From: CAYMQB01 sp964392665
Lineage (GTDB): Bacteria; Hydrothermota; E44-bin80
Length of the DNA: 33,097 nucleotides
Assembly (NCBI GenBank): GCA_964392665.1
Contig: CAYMQB010000034.1
Span: 1-33,097, forward strand
Direction of reading: 5' to 3'
The notes below the pieces were generated by a model. That model saw nothing but the letters and a program-made list of their open reading frames with translations. It ran no database searches and was not told where the DNA came from. The position numbers were made by a program, and so were the translations under genes. Position 1 is the first letter of the stretch, and each line of letters starts with the position of its first letter. This document shows positions 1 through 8,456 of the stretch, piece by piece.

Positions 1-1683
1 GGACTTCCATATTTTCTCTATTTCAACACATTCGGTTGGGAAAATATTGTTGCGGCAGCAGATAGAGATAGTATGATGCAAAGGGTTTTGACATGGATGG
101 GTTATGCACCACCAGCACCTCCGAGTCATGATGTAGCTACAACTGCAATTATAACACCTAACGGGAATATAATGCCATCAACGGTTTTTGACCCGCAGGC
201 AACATTCGCAAATGTAGGGGGCTTGACAGATACATTCGATATTTACTTCGAAATAGATTCAAGTGGAACACCTCTGTATTCTTCGACTACCCAGATGATT
301 CTTCCACCTGCCGCAGGAACAACATATACATTTGCACCAACGTGGACATCGGGACCGGATGGAGTTACATACGATGTAAGGGCATATACTGTCCTGACTG
401 GTGATGCAAACACAGGAAACGATACTTTGATTACTACCGCTACAACCAAAAGTGCATTCTGGAAGATATATGCAACTATGCCACAGACATCTTACTATAA
501 TGCAGCCGTTTATACCGATGTAACTGGAACGCCAACTGCTTATTCACTTGGCGGAAACCTAACATATACGAGCATTTTTGAATTCGATTGCAGCACAGAA
601 ACCTGGTCGACATCATCTTATGTATTGAACCACGAAGCTCAGAGAACCGCTGCAGCAGTGGTCGGTGGCAAGATATATGTAATGGGTGGTTGCGATGCTG
701 GATTCACTGCACACGCCTTTAACCAGGAGTATGACCCTGTTGCCGGTACCGTCATAGACATGGCAGCACTTCCAACAGCGAGATACTTCAGTGGAGCATT
801 AGCGTGGAATGACAGTCTTATTTATGTGATAGGCGGTCAGGCATCCTCATACTACAATGTAGTTGAGATATATGACCCGGCAAGTGATACCTGGACAACA
901 GGAACCGCATTGCCCATACAGAACCGTTCATTTGCTTGCGGTATCTCAGGTGATACGATATATGTTACGGGTGGATACAATGGCAGTGGTTATGTTTCAG
1001 CAACATACATCGGTGTAATAGATTCTGCAAATCCAACGAGCATTGCATGGGCAACCGGACCGACCATTCCAATGGGTCCTTCCGCTCAAGCAGGACGTTC
1101 AAGATTGCAGGGAGCCTGTGTTCTTGAGAAATTCTACTTTACATGTGGAGACGACCACGGTGTTGCTGCTTATGATACCTGGTACTATGACCCAGCAGAC
1201 CAGACCTGGCACCAGGACCTTGACAAACCAACTCCAATCAGCAATTCACAGTGTGCGGTCTTTGTCCCAACGCTTGATTCGGGAACATTCTTCTGCGCTG
1301 GCGGATACAATACTGCTACAAGTGCTGGAACAAATGCAACAGAAGGGTTGATCAATCTGGTTGTAGGAATCTCTGAAGAACCGTATAAGACACCTACACT
1401 CGTATTCGGTCTTTCACAGAATGCTCCGAATCCAACCAGAAACGGTTATACAGCAATATCCTATACTACAACAACCAAGGGTTCTGTTTCACTTAAGATA
1501 TACAACAGTGCCGGAAGACTTGTAAGAACACTTATTAATAACTCCAACCTTCCTGCAGGAACAAGAACTGTTTACTGGGATATGAAAGACAATAGCCATA
1601 ACCAGGTTTCTGCTGGTGTTTACTTTTACAGACTGTCAGCAGAAAACAGGACTATTTCAAAGAAGATGGTTGTTGTTAAGTAG
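1..1683 (+). CDS. Secreted Kelch-propeller protein with C-terminal sorting domain (5' end outside window)
   Basis: The reading frame is open from the first base, so the true start lies upstream; the first in-window ATG pair (73-78) falls inside a domain and is not a credible start. In order: the tail of an N-terminal domain ending in an NWMG-like motif (bases 1-110, resembling the end of secreted peptidase domains); a CARDB-like beta-sandwich (about 120-450); about five or six Kelch repeats (about 480-1350) marked by YVMGG, YVIGG, YVTGG and AGGY strands each followed by YDP...TW; and a final 90-residue domain with N-AP-NP, LKIYN..GRLVRTL and GVYFYRL motifs, typical of type IX-like or FlgD-like C-terminal sorting and anchoring domains. 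Likely exported and surface-attached or released. Function is unknown; a Kelch propeller suggests binding of protein or glycan. It ends at a TAG followed by a strong terminator. Confidence 0.85.
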   Translation, partial: GLPYFLYFNTFGWENIVAAADRDSMMQRVLTWMGYAPPAPPSHDVATTAIITPNGNIMPSTVFDPQATFANVGGLTDTFDIYFEIDSSGTPLYSSTTQMILPPAAGTTYTFAPTWTSGPDGVTYDVRAYTVLTGDANTGNDTLITTATTKSAFWKIYATMPQTSYYNAAVYTDVTGTPTAYSLGGNLTYTSIFEFDCSTETWSTSSYVLNHEAQRTAAAVVGGKIYVMGGCDAGFTAHAFNQEYDPVAGTVIDMAALPTARYFSGALAWNDSLIYVIGGQASSYYNVVEIYDPASDTWTTGTALPIQNRSFACGISGDTIYVTGGYNGSGYVSATYIGVIDSANPTSIAWATGPTIPMGPSAQAGRSRLQGACVLEKFYFTCGDDHGVAAYDTWYYDPADQTWHQDLDKPTPISNSQCAVFVPTLDSGTFFCAGGYNTATSAGTNATEGLINLVVGISEEPYKTPTLVFGLSQNAPNPTRNGYTAISYTTTTKGSVSLKIYNSAGRLVRTLINNSNLPAGTRTVYWDMKDNSHNQVSAGVYFYRLSAENRTISKKMVVVK

Positions 1684-1702
1684 CATTGTTTTTTTATTAA
1701 CT

Positions 1703-1733
1703 AAAAAAGGCTCGCATTTAGCGAGCCTTTTTT
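1703..1733 (+). terminator. Intrinsic terminator, probably bidirectional
   Basis: A perfect 13-bp stem (AAAAAAGGCTCGC pairing with GCGAGCCTTTTTT) closes a five-base loop ATTTA and runs into a T-rich tail. It begins 20 bases after the stop of the Kelch protein. The A-tract on the left means it could also work on the opposite strand. It isolates the secreted-protein gene from nadE. Confidence 0.9.
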
Positions 1734-1748
1734 ATCTCCAAATACTTC

Positions 1749-1777
1749 TTGACTTTTGCACAATTAAAATATAAAAT
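1749..1777 (+). promoter_or_regulatory. nadE promoter, probably giving a leaderless mRNA
   Basis: TTGACT (1749-1754), a 17-base spacer and TAAAAT (1772-1777) each match the sigma-70 consensus at 5 of 6 positions. Only six bases separate the -10 box from the nadE ATG at 1784, so transcription should start at or next to the ATG. No Shine-Dalgarno sequence is present (only A/T between). Confidence 0.65.
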
Positions 1778-1783
1778 AAAAAA

Positions 1784-3439
1784 ATGAGTTTCAGGATTGC
1801 ATTGTCTCAGATAAATTCCAGTGTTGGCGACTTTGAAGGAAATAGAGCAAAAATTATAAATGGCATCAAAAAAGGTCGAGAAAGAAGTGCGAGAATGGTT
1901 ATCTTTCCTGAACTTGCGATAAGCGGTTATCCTCCAAAAGACCTGTTGCATAAGAGGGTGTTTCTTGAAAAAAACCGTGACATATTGGAAGAAATAGTCG
2001 CGCAAACAGAAGGTATTGCTATTGTTATTGGTTTTATCGATTTTTATAGGAGTATGTCAGAGGAGAATGTTTACGATATTTCTTCGCCATTTTTTCAGAG
2101 AAAATTAGTGCTCCATAATGCCGCTTGTTTGATCCAGAATTGCCGGATTATAGGAAAAGTCTATAAAGTACATCTGCCAAACTATGATGTTTTTGATGAA
2201 AAAAGATATTTTACTCCTGGGAAGGAGAGCCCGATTTTTGATTTCGAGGGGGAGAAAATCGGAATCAATATCTGCGAGGATATGTGGTTTGAAAATGGTC
2301 CAATTGAAGAACAGGTAAAAAAGGGTGCTGATTCAATTATAAACGTTTCAGCTTCACCCTTTTATGCTGGCAAGAGAGAAATAAGAAGGAAATTGATAAG
2401 TGAGAAAGCTCGAAAGAACAATGTTCCAATAGTATTTGTTAATATGGTTGGTGGACAGGACGATCTCATATTCGATGGTTCAAGCTATGTTTTCAACAGA
2501 GAAGGCGAATTGGTAATTAAGGGCAAGTCTTTTGAAGAGGATTTTGTTGTATTCGATTCCTTTGATGGGGAGAAGGTGAAGTGTGTTGATGATACGGTGA
2601 AAAATGTTTTTGATGCACTTGTGCTCGGGACAAAGGACTATGTGAGGAAAAATGGGTTTGAAAAAATTGTTATTGGTTTGAGCGGTGGCATAGATTCAGC
2701 AGTAACAGCGGTAATAGCGACTGAAGCGTTGGGCTCTAAAAATGTTCATACACTTATGATGCCGGGTCCATATTCTTCTAAAGGTAGTGTGAACGACGCT
2801 TTGAGATTAGCAGAGAATCTCGGAATTAATTTTACAAAAATAGATATAGACAGAATTTACACCGCTTATCTGGATACACTAAATAAGCATTATAAGGGAA
2901 CGAAAGTTAATGCAACCGAGGAAAACATTCAGGCAAGAATTAGGGGAAATATTCTTATGGCTTTTTCTAACAAGTTTGGCTCGATGGTATTGAGTACCGG
3001 GAACAAATCGGAACTCGCTGTTGGATATTCGACACTTTATGGTGATATGGCTGGTGGATTGGCGGTAATTTCGGATGTTCCAAAAACACTTGTATACAAA
3101 CTAGCTGACTATTATAATGAAATTAGGGGAGATAAAATCATTCCAGAAGAGACTATTAAGAAAGCTCCATCCGCTGAATTGAAAGCAAACCAGAAGGATT
3201 CCGACGACCTTCCTTCTTATGATGTGCTTGACGCAATTCTCGATTTATACATCGAACAAGGACTTGGTCTCGATGAAATAGTCGACAAGGGGTTTGACAA
3301 ACATACTGTTGTTGATGTATTAAAGAGGATTAACAGGAATGAGTATAAGAGAAAACAAGCACCAGTTGGACTTAAAATTCTACCCAAGTCATTTGGTTTT
3401 GGAAGACGAATGCCTGTTACCAATAAGTTTATGCAATAG
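1784..3439 (+). CDS. nadE: Glutamine-dependent NAD+ synthetase
   Basis: Catalyses the last step of NAD biosynthesis: nicotinic acid adenine dinucleotide + ATP + glutamine to NAD+. There are two domains. Residues 1 to about 265 are a nitrilase-type glutaminase with the Glu-Lys-Cys triad visible at E43 (FPELAISGYPP), K128 (KVHLPNY) and C164 (NICEDMW). Residues from about 275 are an ammonia-using NAD synthetase with the ATP-pyrophosphatase P-loop SGGIDS at 300-305, and the later STGNKSELAVGYSTLYGD block. The length (551 residues) is normal for the two-domain form. The ATG at 1784 starts directly with the conserved MSFRIALSQIN strand; it has no ribosome binding site but sits just after a promoter. 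It appears to be transcribed alone; repeat-rich DNA follows. Cytoplasmic. Confidence 0.97.
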   Translation: MSFRIALSQINSSVGDFEGNRAKIINGIKKGRERSARMVIFPELAISGYPPKDLLHKRVFLEKNRDILEEIVAQTEGIAIVIGFIDFYRSMSEENVYDISSPFFQRKLVLHNAACLIQNCRIIGKVYKVHLPNYDVFDEKRYFTPGKESPIFDFEGEKIGINICEDMWFENGPIEEQVKKGADSIINVSASPFYAGKREIRRKLISEKARKNNVPIVFVNMVGGQDDLIFDGSSYVFNREGELVIKGKSFEEDFVVFDSFDGEKVKCVDDTVKNVFDALVLGTKDYVRKNGFEKIVIGLSGGIDSAVTAVIATEALGSKNVHTLMMPGPYSSKGSVNDALRLAENLGINFTKIDIDRIYTAYLDTLNKHYKGTKVNATEENIQARIRGNILMAFSNKFGSMVLSTGNKSELAVGYSTLYGDMAGGLAVISDVPKTLVYKLADYYNEIRGDKIIPEETIKKAPSAELKANQKDSDDLPSYDVLDAILDLYIEQGLGLDEIVDKGFDKHTVVDVLKRINRNEYKRKQAPVGLKILPKSFGFGRRMPVTNKFMQ

Positions 3440-3644
3440 GGAAGAGGGAAGAGTGAGTCAGAGAAACGGAGAAACGGAGTGTCGGTGTATCGGAGAAAAG
3501 CCAAGGATAAAGGAAAAAGTGTAAACGAACCAAACGATAAAACGTTCAAATGGTCTAACCGGAATTACTAATTACTTCATTACTAATTACGAAAAAATTA
3601 TCTGTGTTTATTTGCAGTTCATTACAACCCAGATTGGAGGTTTT
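3440..3644 (+). repeat. Intergenic repeat mosaic after nadE
   Basis: No gene seen. From 3461 to 3500 is a copy of a purine-rich family built on GAGAAACGGAG and GTGTATCGGAG, lying just after the nadE stop and in its sense; related copies are at 6545-6571, 28524-28574 and, reversed, 14651-14715. It is followed by AAACGA-type words and by ATTACTAATTAC-type words (about 3525-3595) that recur near 4380-4470 and 28768-28812. I could not find a clear promoter for purE here. Confidence 0.6.
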
Positions 3645-4103
3645 ATGGACAAGGAAGTACTTATAGTAATGGGAAGTAAGTCTGATAAAACTGTTATGTC
3701 TTCTGCGGGAAAGATGCTAAAAAAGCTTGGTGTGCCATTTGACACCCTTGTTTCATCGGCACATAGGAATCCGGATAGAACGAGAAACATTGCGAAAAAA
3801 GCCATTAAAAAGGGATACAGAATAATAATTGTAGGTGCGGGTTATTCTGCGCACCTGGCTGGTGTTATTGCAAGTGAGACTTCACTACCTGTTATAGGTG
3901 TTCCCATTGCGAGCTCACCTCTTGGAGGGATTGACGCTCTTTATTCTACTATTCAGATGCCCAGTGGTATTCCAGTAGCAGGTATGGGTATAGGGGAGAG
4001 TGGAGCAAAGAACGCAGCTATTTTTGCCGTTGAAATTCTTGCACTTGAAAAGAAGAAATATAGAAAGAAGATTGAGGATATGCGAGCCAACTGGAACAAG
4101 TAG
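3645..4103 (+). CDS. purE: N5-carboxyaminoimidazole ribonucleotide mutase / AIR carboxylase PurE
   Basis: Purine biosynthesis enzyme that forms 4-carboxy-5-aminoimidazole ribonucleotide. The 152-residue protein has the family's phosphate-binding MGSKSD (residues 9-14), the catalytic SAHRNP (38-43), GAGYSAHLAG, and the PVIGVP...GG.DALYSTIQMP core. A frame extension to a TTG at 3612 exists, but the ATG at 3645 is chosen because GGAGG (3636-3640) lies four bases before it and the protein then begins at the conserved first strand. No purK is next to it. From the sequence alone I cannot tell whether it is the class I mutase (partner PurK) or the class II carboxylase that acts directly on AIR; the MGIGESGAKNAA tail deserves comparison. 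Stands alone between repeat-filled gaps. Confidence 0.93.
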   Translation: MDKEVLIVMGSKSDKTVMSSAGKMLKKLGVPFDTLVSSAHRNPDRTRNIAKKAIKKGYRIIIVGAGYSAHLAGVIASETSLPVIGVPIASSPLGGIDALYSTIQMPSGIPVAGMGIGESGAKNAAIFAVEILALEKKKYRKKIEDMRANWNK

Positions 4104-4500
4104 AAACATTTTACACACCCCTAAATCCCCTCTTGATAGAGGGGACTTTGCTGAAAGAAACGACGTGCTGAAATAAACTCAGCATGACAGAAAGAAGATA
4201 ACAGAAATAAAACCAGAGACAACCACAAATGCGAAATCACGAAATTACAAATTGCGGAATTGATTACAAAAGTCGTGTATATTTATATTATATTAAGCAG
4301 TATATTTGTAGTGTATTTATTGTTTACTACAAATAACGCGAAGCAAATATACGCAGCAGGCTAATAACGATCTGTTGTTTTACAACGCTCCAAACGATCT
4401 AAACATCTCTAACGATTTGAACGGAGTTACCAATTACTCAGTTACTTAATTACCAATTACAAAGTTAAATGGTTGACAATCATCTAAACGATATTAACGG
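4104..4500. other. Gene-free stretch between purE and uvrB, made of short repeats
   Basis: No coding sequence is credible here. A 7-bp hairpin TCCCCTC-N6-GAGGGGA (4126-4145) sits 22 bases after purE; it lacks a good T-tract, so it may be a weak terminator or a dispersed repeat. A GTGCTGAA...TCAGCATGACA hairpin follows (about 4167-4193), related to repeats at 15159 and 32325. Bases 4377-4470 hold AAACGAT/TAACGA words and ATTACCAATTAC words. A consensus TTGACA at 4473-4478 has no -10 box at proper spacing before the uvrB ATG. Confidence 0.55.
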
Positions 4501-6495
4501 ATGAGACATTTCAAATTAAGAGCGTCATATAAACCCACGGGTGACCAGCCGAAGGCTATAAAGGAACTTGTTAAAGGAATAAGGGAAGGTAAACAGTCTC
4601 AAACGCTCCTTGGCGTTACTGGTTCTGGCAAAACCTTCACTCTTGCCGAAGTTATCGAGCAGGTTAACAAACCTACCCTTGTAATTTCCCATAACAAAAC
4701 CCTTGCTGCTCAACTTTTCGGAGAATTCAAGGGTTTTTTCCCTGATAATGCGGTTGAGTATTTCATAAGTTACTATGATTACTATCAACCCGAAGCATAT
4801 ATCCCCCAGAGGGATCTATATATTGAGAAGGATGCATCGGTTAATGACTTGATCGAAGAGTTAAGACTTCGTGCAACAACCTCTCTGTTAACGAGAAGAG
4901 ATTGCTTGATAATTGCAAGCGTTTCTGCAATATATGGATTAGGCTCCCCAAAAGATCACAGTGCAATGCTTGTCTTTCTTGAAAAGGGTAAGGAATTTCC
5001 AAGAAAGAAGATTATTGAAAGGCTTGTTGACATTCAGTATACAAGAAACGATATTGATTTTTCGAGAGCTACCTTCAGAGTGAGGGGTGATACCATCGAA
5101 ATTCATCTTGCTTATGAAAAGAAGGGTGTTCGGATAAGATTTTTGGACGACGAGATCGAAGGGCTCGAAATATTTGACACCGTATCAGGTAAAACCTACG
5201 AAGAGGTCGAGAAAACAGCAATATATCCTGCTAAACATTTCATTACTCCTTATGCAAGAATCAGGGATGCAGTTAAGTCTATTGAGCAGGAGCTCAAAGA
5301 ACGATTGATTGAACTGAAGAAACAGGGAAAAGAACTCGAGGCTCATAGATTACAAACACGCACAAAGTATGATATCGAGATGTTAAAAGAATTAGGTTAC
5401 TGCTCAGGTGTCGAAAACTATTCGCGTCACTTAAGCGGAAGAAAGCCAGGTGAAAGACCTGGTTGTTTACTCGATTTTTTCCCGGATGACTTCCTGACAA
5501 TTATCGATGAATCCCATGTAACCGTTCCACAGATAAGGGGAATGTATAATGGAGATAGGTCGAGAAAAGAAACCCTTGTAAAATATGGGTTTCGATTACC
5601 ATCAGCACTTGACAACAGACCATTAAGGTTTGATGAATTCGAGAAAGAGGTAAACGATGTTATTTATTCATCTGCAACGCCCGGTCCATACGAGATAAGC
5701 AAAAGCGGCAATGCCATTGTGGAACAGATTATTCGACCTACTGGTCTTGTCGATCCTGAAGTGGAAGTGAGGCAAACAAAAGGACAGATAGACAATGTTA
5801 TAGAAGAAATCAGGTGTAGGGTCGAGAGAAATGAATGTGTCCTTATTACGACTCTTACGAAAAGGATGTCAGAAGACCTTGCTGATTATTTGCGTGATGT
5901 GGGGATAAGGGTAAGGTATCTTCATTCGGAAATAGATGCGATCGAGAGAGTTGAGATTTTAAGAGGTTTAAGGTTAAACAAGTTCGATGTATTGGTAGGT
6001 ATAAATCTTCTGAGGGAAGGTTTAGACCTACCTGAGGTCTCACTTGTAGTAATTCTTGATGCGGACAAAGAAGGATTCTTAAGAAGCGAAACCTCGCTAA
6101 TACAAGTTTCTGGAAGAGCAGCAAGAAATATTAATGGGAAAGTTGTTATGTATGCTGATAGGATGACCAATAGCATAAGAAATGCCATTGCGGAAACAAA
6201 TAGAAGAAGAGAGATTCAGAAGAACTATAACATACAGCATAATGTCACGCCAAGGTCGATTGTCAAGAGTGTGGATGAAGTTTTGAAAGCGACGGCTGTA
6301 GCGGATACAAAGGAAAAGAAGTATGAAGAACAGGAAGAGGAGTTTACATCCAAAATAGACATAATAGAGAGAATTTCTCAGCTGGAGTTTAAGATGAAGA
6401 AAGCTGCCGAAAACCTTGAATTCGAGGACGCAGCTTTTCTTAGAGATAAAATAAAACTTCTTGAGAAACAACTGCGGAGTAAGGGTAAGATATAA
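4501..6495 (+). CDS. uvrB: Excinuclease ABC subunit B
   Basis: DNA-damage-verifying helicase-like subunit of UvrABC nucleotide excision repair, loaded by UvrA and recruiting UvrC. All family landmarks are visible: Walker A GVTGSGKT at residues 38-45, the DNA-clamping beta-hairpin around YYDYYQPEAYIP (91-102), the DESH box at 336-339, YSSATPGPYE, the helicase motifs LREGLDLPEVSLV and QVSGRAARN, and a C-terminal UVR domain (about 622-657) that contacts UvrC. At 664 residues it is full length. The start at 4501 gives the usual FKL..SYKPTGDQP beginning; there is no clear ribosome binding site. uvrA and uvrC are not in the window. Repeat families follow its stop. Confidence 0.98.
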   Translation: MRHFKLRASYKPTGDQPKAIKELVKGIREGKQSQTLLGVTGSGKTFTLAEVIEQVNKPTLVISHNKTLAAQLFGEFKGFFPDNAVEYFISYYDYYQPEAYIPQRDLYIEKDASVNDLIEELRLRATTSLLTRRDCLIIASVSAIYGLGSPKDHSAMLVFLEKGKEFPRKKIIERLVDIQYTRNDIDFSRATFRVRGDTIEIHLAYEKKGVRIRFLDDEIEGLEIFDTVSGKTYEEVEKTAIYPAKHFITPYARIRDAVKSIEQELKERLIELKKQGKELEAHRLQTRTKYDIEMLKELGYCSGVENYSRHLSGRKPGERPGCLLDFFPDDFLTIIDESHVTVPQIRGMYNGDRSRKETLVKYGFRLPSALDNRPLRFDEFEKEVNDVIYSSATPGPYEISKSGNAIVEQIIRPTGLVDPEVEVRQTKGQIDNVIEEIRCRVERNECVLITTLTKRMSEDLADYLRDVGIRVRYLHSEIDAIERVEILRGLRLNKFDVLVGINLLREGLDLPEVSLVVILDADKEGFLRSETSLIQVSGRAARNINGKVVMYADRMTNSIRNAIAETNRRREIQKNYNIQHNVTPRSIVKSVDEVLKATAVADTKEKKYEEQEEEFTSKIDIIERISQLEFKMKKAAENLEFEDAAFLRDKIKLLEKQLRSKGKI

Positions 6496-6655
6496 GATTA
6501 CAAACCGAAGACCTAAGACGTAAGACCAGAGACCGAAGAAAACAGGGAAACGGAGTATCGGAGAAACTGCAAGGATGAAGGATAAAGAAAAGTTGAAAGT
6601 GAAAAGTTAAATCTGAGCACAGGCGCACAAGCCACAAAAGCACAAGAAGAGACGT

Positions 6656-6732
6656 GTAGCCGCAGGCTTTAGCCTGCGAAAGGAATTATGAGATTGCTTT
6701 GGCAGAAATTAAGGAAGAATAGTCGCAATGAC
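6656..6732 (+). repeat. 77-bp composite dispersed repeat, copy 1
   Basis: Matches 28623-28699 at 73 of 77 positions in the same orientation. The left half is a near-palindrome, CGCAGGCT-TT-AGCCTGCG. The right half (6691-6732) is a 42-base unit bounded by AGATTGCTTT and TCGCAATGAC that also occurs, reversed and diverged, at 11376-11417 and 30097-30139. Confidence 0.85.
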
Positions 6733-6982
6733 AAACAATACAAGACATGAGACATAAGACAGGAGACCATGAAGCACAAAATTACAAAATTAGAAATTGG
6801 AAAATTAAGAAAATCTCTTCAAGTTCTCTTCAATTCCCTGTTGATTTGATTTGGTTGGGTTGTAGGGAAACATTGGAATAGATGTTTACCGTGCAGTAAC
6901 CGTGGCTGGAAAGATGTTTTATTAGTTAAAAACCTGAGATGATGTATGTTCTCTGTGACTCTGTGGTGAAATTCGTACCGAA

Positions 6983-7002
6983 TTTGTGATAATTATCACA
7001 AA
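6983..7002 (+). promoter_or_regulatory. Perfect 20-bp palindrome: Rex-type or CRP-type operator for the rnf operon
   Basis: TTTGTGATAATTATCACAAA reads identically on both strands. The core TTGTGA-N6-TCACAA fits the operator of the NADH-sensing repressor Rex, and TGTGA-N6-TCACA equally fits the CRP/cAMP site. It ends six bases before the -35 box of the rnf promoter. Gene context (NADH:ferredoxin chemistry) favours Rex; its position upstream of -35 would suit an activator as well. Neither regulator gene is in the window. Confidence 0.7.
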
Positions 7003-7008
7003 AAAGCC

Positions 7009-7037
7009 TTGACGGATGTTAAGAATTGTGCTAAAAA
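7009..7037 (+). promoter_or_regulatory. Promoter of the rnf operon
   Basis: TTGACG (7009-7014, 5 of 6), a 17-base spacer and TAAAAA (7032-7037, 4 of 6). The predicted transcription start is near 7044, giving a leader of about 80 bases before the rnfC ATG at 7127. Confidence 0.5.
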
Positions 7038-7058
7038 AACATAAATTTTAGGAAGTGA

Positions 7059-7081
7059 GGAGAATCTTGTGAAAATCTGTG
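7059..7081 (+). repeat. 23-base sequence shared by the rnfC and rnfA upstream regions, copy 1
   Basis: Identical over 23 bases to 10688-10710. It starts GGAGAATCTTGTG. It ends 45 bases before the rnfC ATG. It contains AGGAG and, six bases later, a GTG that opens a 34-codon frame running into rnfC in another frame. It may simply be another dispersed repeat word. Confidence 0.7.
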
Positions 7082-7126
7082 GAAATCCGAGATTACTCTT
7101 TCACATATATTTTATCAGGAGGAAAT

Positions 7127-8452
7127 ATGAGTTTAAGAACTTTCAAACAGGGTATACATCCGGAGTATTTTAAGGCGCTAAGCAGTGAAAAACCCATTAA
7201 AAGGCTTTCACTACCAAAAAAGGTAATAATTCCTCTGTCTCAACATACTGGCGCTCCGTGCAAAGCACTCGTTGAGAAAAAGGAAAAAGTAGAAATAGGT
7301 CAGAAGATAGGAGAGGCAGATACCTTTATAAGTGCGCCCGTACATAGTTCCGTGACGGGGACTGTTAAGAGCGTAGATAAACAACCTCATCCTATACTGG
7401 GAAGTTTTGATGCAGTAGCAATAGAAACGGATGAGAATGCTAAGGAAAAAGAATGGAAAAAAGGACATATCCAACTTGAAAAAATTACGCCTGACGAGGT
7501 AAGAAAAAAGGTAAGGGAGGCGGGTATTGTTGGTCTCGGAGGCGCAGCTTTTCCCACGTCGGTCAAGTTGTCTCCGCCAAAAGAGAAACCCATCGATACG
7601 GTCATACTTAATGGTTGTGAATGCGAACCTTACTTGAGTGCAGACCATCGAATTATGCTGGAGCAGGCTCTTGACTGTATCCAGGGATTGAAAATAATAA
7701 TGAAAACAGTATCTGCAGCCAAAGGTATTGTTGCTATTGAAGCTAATAAAATTGACGCATTCGATGTGATTAGTGAGAAAACCAGGAATGAAAAGAATAT
7801 TAGCGTCGAATTGGTTGAAGTGAAATATCCCGAAGGAGCTGAAAAAATGCTTATCTGGGCTTTACTAAAGAGGGAAGTTCCTGCCGGAGGTTTACCTATG
7901 GATGTCGGTGCTGTCGTTCATAACGTGGGGACCGCTGTTTCTATAGCTGAAGCACTCAGAGATGGCAAACCCCTCATCGAAAGGGTTGTTACAGTGACTG
8001 GTAATGGAGTCAATAATCCTGGAAATTTCATAGTCCCTATAGGAACGTCTTTTAACGATGTTATTGAAGCGGCAGGAGGACTTAAGGACAATGCAGCAAA
8101 GGTTATAATGGGTGGTCCTCTTATGGGTATAGCTCAGGCTAACCTCCAGGCACCTGTCGTAAAAGGGACTTCGGGCATTCTCGTTCTTACCGAAGACGAA
8201 GTGGATATTACCCCGGAAATTAACTGTATAAGATGTGGAAGGTGCGTAGACCATTGTCCTATGTTTCTTGTGCCAGCAGAATTGATTAAGTTCGTAAAAG
8301 GCGAAACATGGGAGAGACTTGAAGAGTACCATATTATGGATTGCATAGAATGCGGCTGTTGCACATTTGTCTGTCCATCCAGGATACCTTTAGTCCAATA
8401 TATAAAACTCGGGAAACTGACTTTGAGAAAAATCAAGACTAAGAAAGGATAA
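7127..8452 (+). CDS. rnfC: Rnf complex subunit C (NADH-binding, iron-sulfur)
   Basis: Peripheral subunit of the ion-translocating ferredoxin:NAD+ oxidoreductase; it binds NAD(H) and FMN and passes electrons through two [4Fe-4S] clusters. Visible: the glycine-rich GIVGLGGAAFPTSVKL nucleotide/FMN region, the NGCECEPYLSADH block, a SLBB-like stretch, and two ferredoxin motifs C367-x2-C370-x2-C373-x3-C377 and C406-x2-C409-x2-C412-x3-C416. The protein is 441 residues, normal for the short RnfC type without a long C-terminal extension. The ATG at 7127 is preferred over one 48 bases upstream because AGGAGG (7117-7122) precedes it by four bases. First gene of the rnfCDGEAB cluster; the stop is separated from rnfD by four bases. 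Confidence 0.96.
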   Translation: MSLRTFKQGIHPEYFKALSSEKPIKRLSLPKKVIIPLSQHTGAPCKALVEKKEKVEIGQKIGEADTFISAPVHSSVTGTVKSVDKQPHPILGSFDAVAIETDENAKEKEWKKGHIQLEKITPDEVRKKVREAGIVGLGGAAFPTSVKLSPPKEKPIDTVILNGCECEPYLSADHRIMLEQALDCIQGLKIIMKTVSAAKGIVAIEANKIDAFDVISEKTRNEKNISVELVEVKYPEGAEKMLIWALLKREVPAGGLPMDVGAVVHNVGTAVSIAEALRDGKPLIERVVTVTGNGVNNPGNFIVPIGTSFNDVIEAAGGLKDNAAKVIMGGPLMGIAQANLQAPVVKGTSGILVLTEDEVDITPEINCIRCGRCVDHCPMFLVPAELIKFVKGETWERLEEYHIMDCIECGCCTFVCPSRIPLVQYIKLGKLTLRKIKTKKG

Positions 8453-8456
8453 TGTG

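Larger units (their letters stand above)
6496..7126. other. 631-base gene-free region before the rnf operon: repeats, operator and promoter
   Basis: No gene seen. In order: a purine-rich GGGAAACGGAGTATCGGAG copy (6545-6571), a 77-bp composite repeat (6656-6732), GACATGAGACATAAGAC-type words (about 6735-6775), a CTCTGTGACTCTGTGGTG word (about 6950-6970), then the 20-bp palindrome (6983-7002), an rnf promoter (7009-7037) and a 23-base sequence repeated before rnfA (7059-7081). The last about 145 bases look regulatory, the rest repeat-derived. Confidence 0.6.

Noticed and set aside
3600..3644. Upstream extension of purE from the TTG at 3612
   Set aside because: The ATG at 3645 has a GGAGG four bases before it and matches the family's N-terminus; the extra 11 residues match nothing.
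4113..4150. CRISPR array or tandem array in repeat-rich gaps
   Set aside because: The repeats are dispersed, variable and without regular spacers; no cas genes are present.
4473..4501. Consensus TTGACA as a uvrB promoter
   Set aside because: Only 22 bases separate it from the ATG and no -10 box lies at 16-18 bases; it probably belongs to a repeat-derived string.
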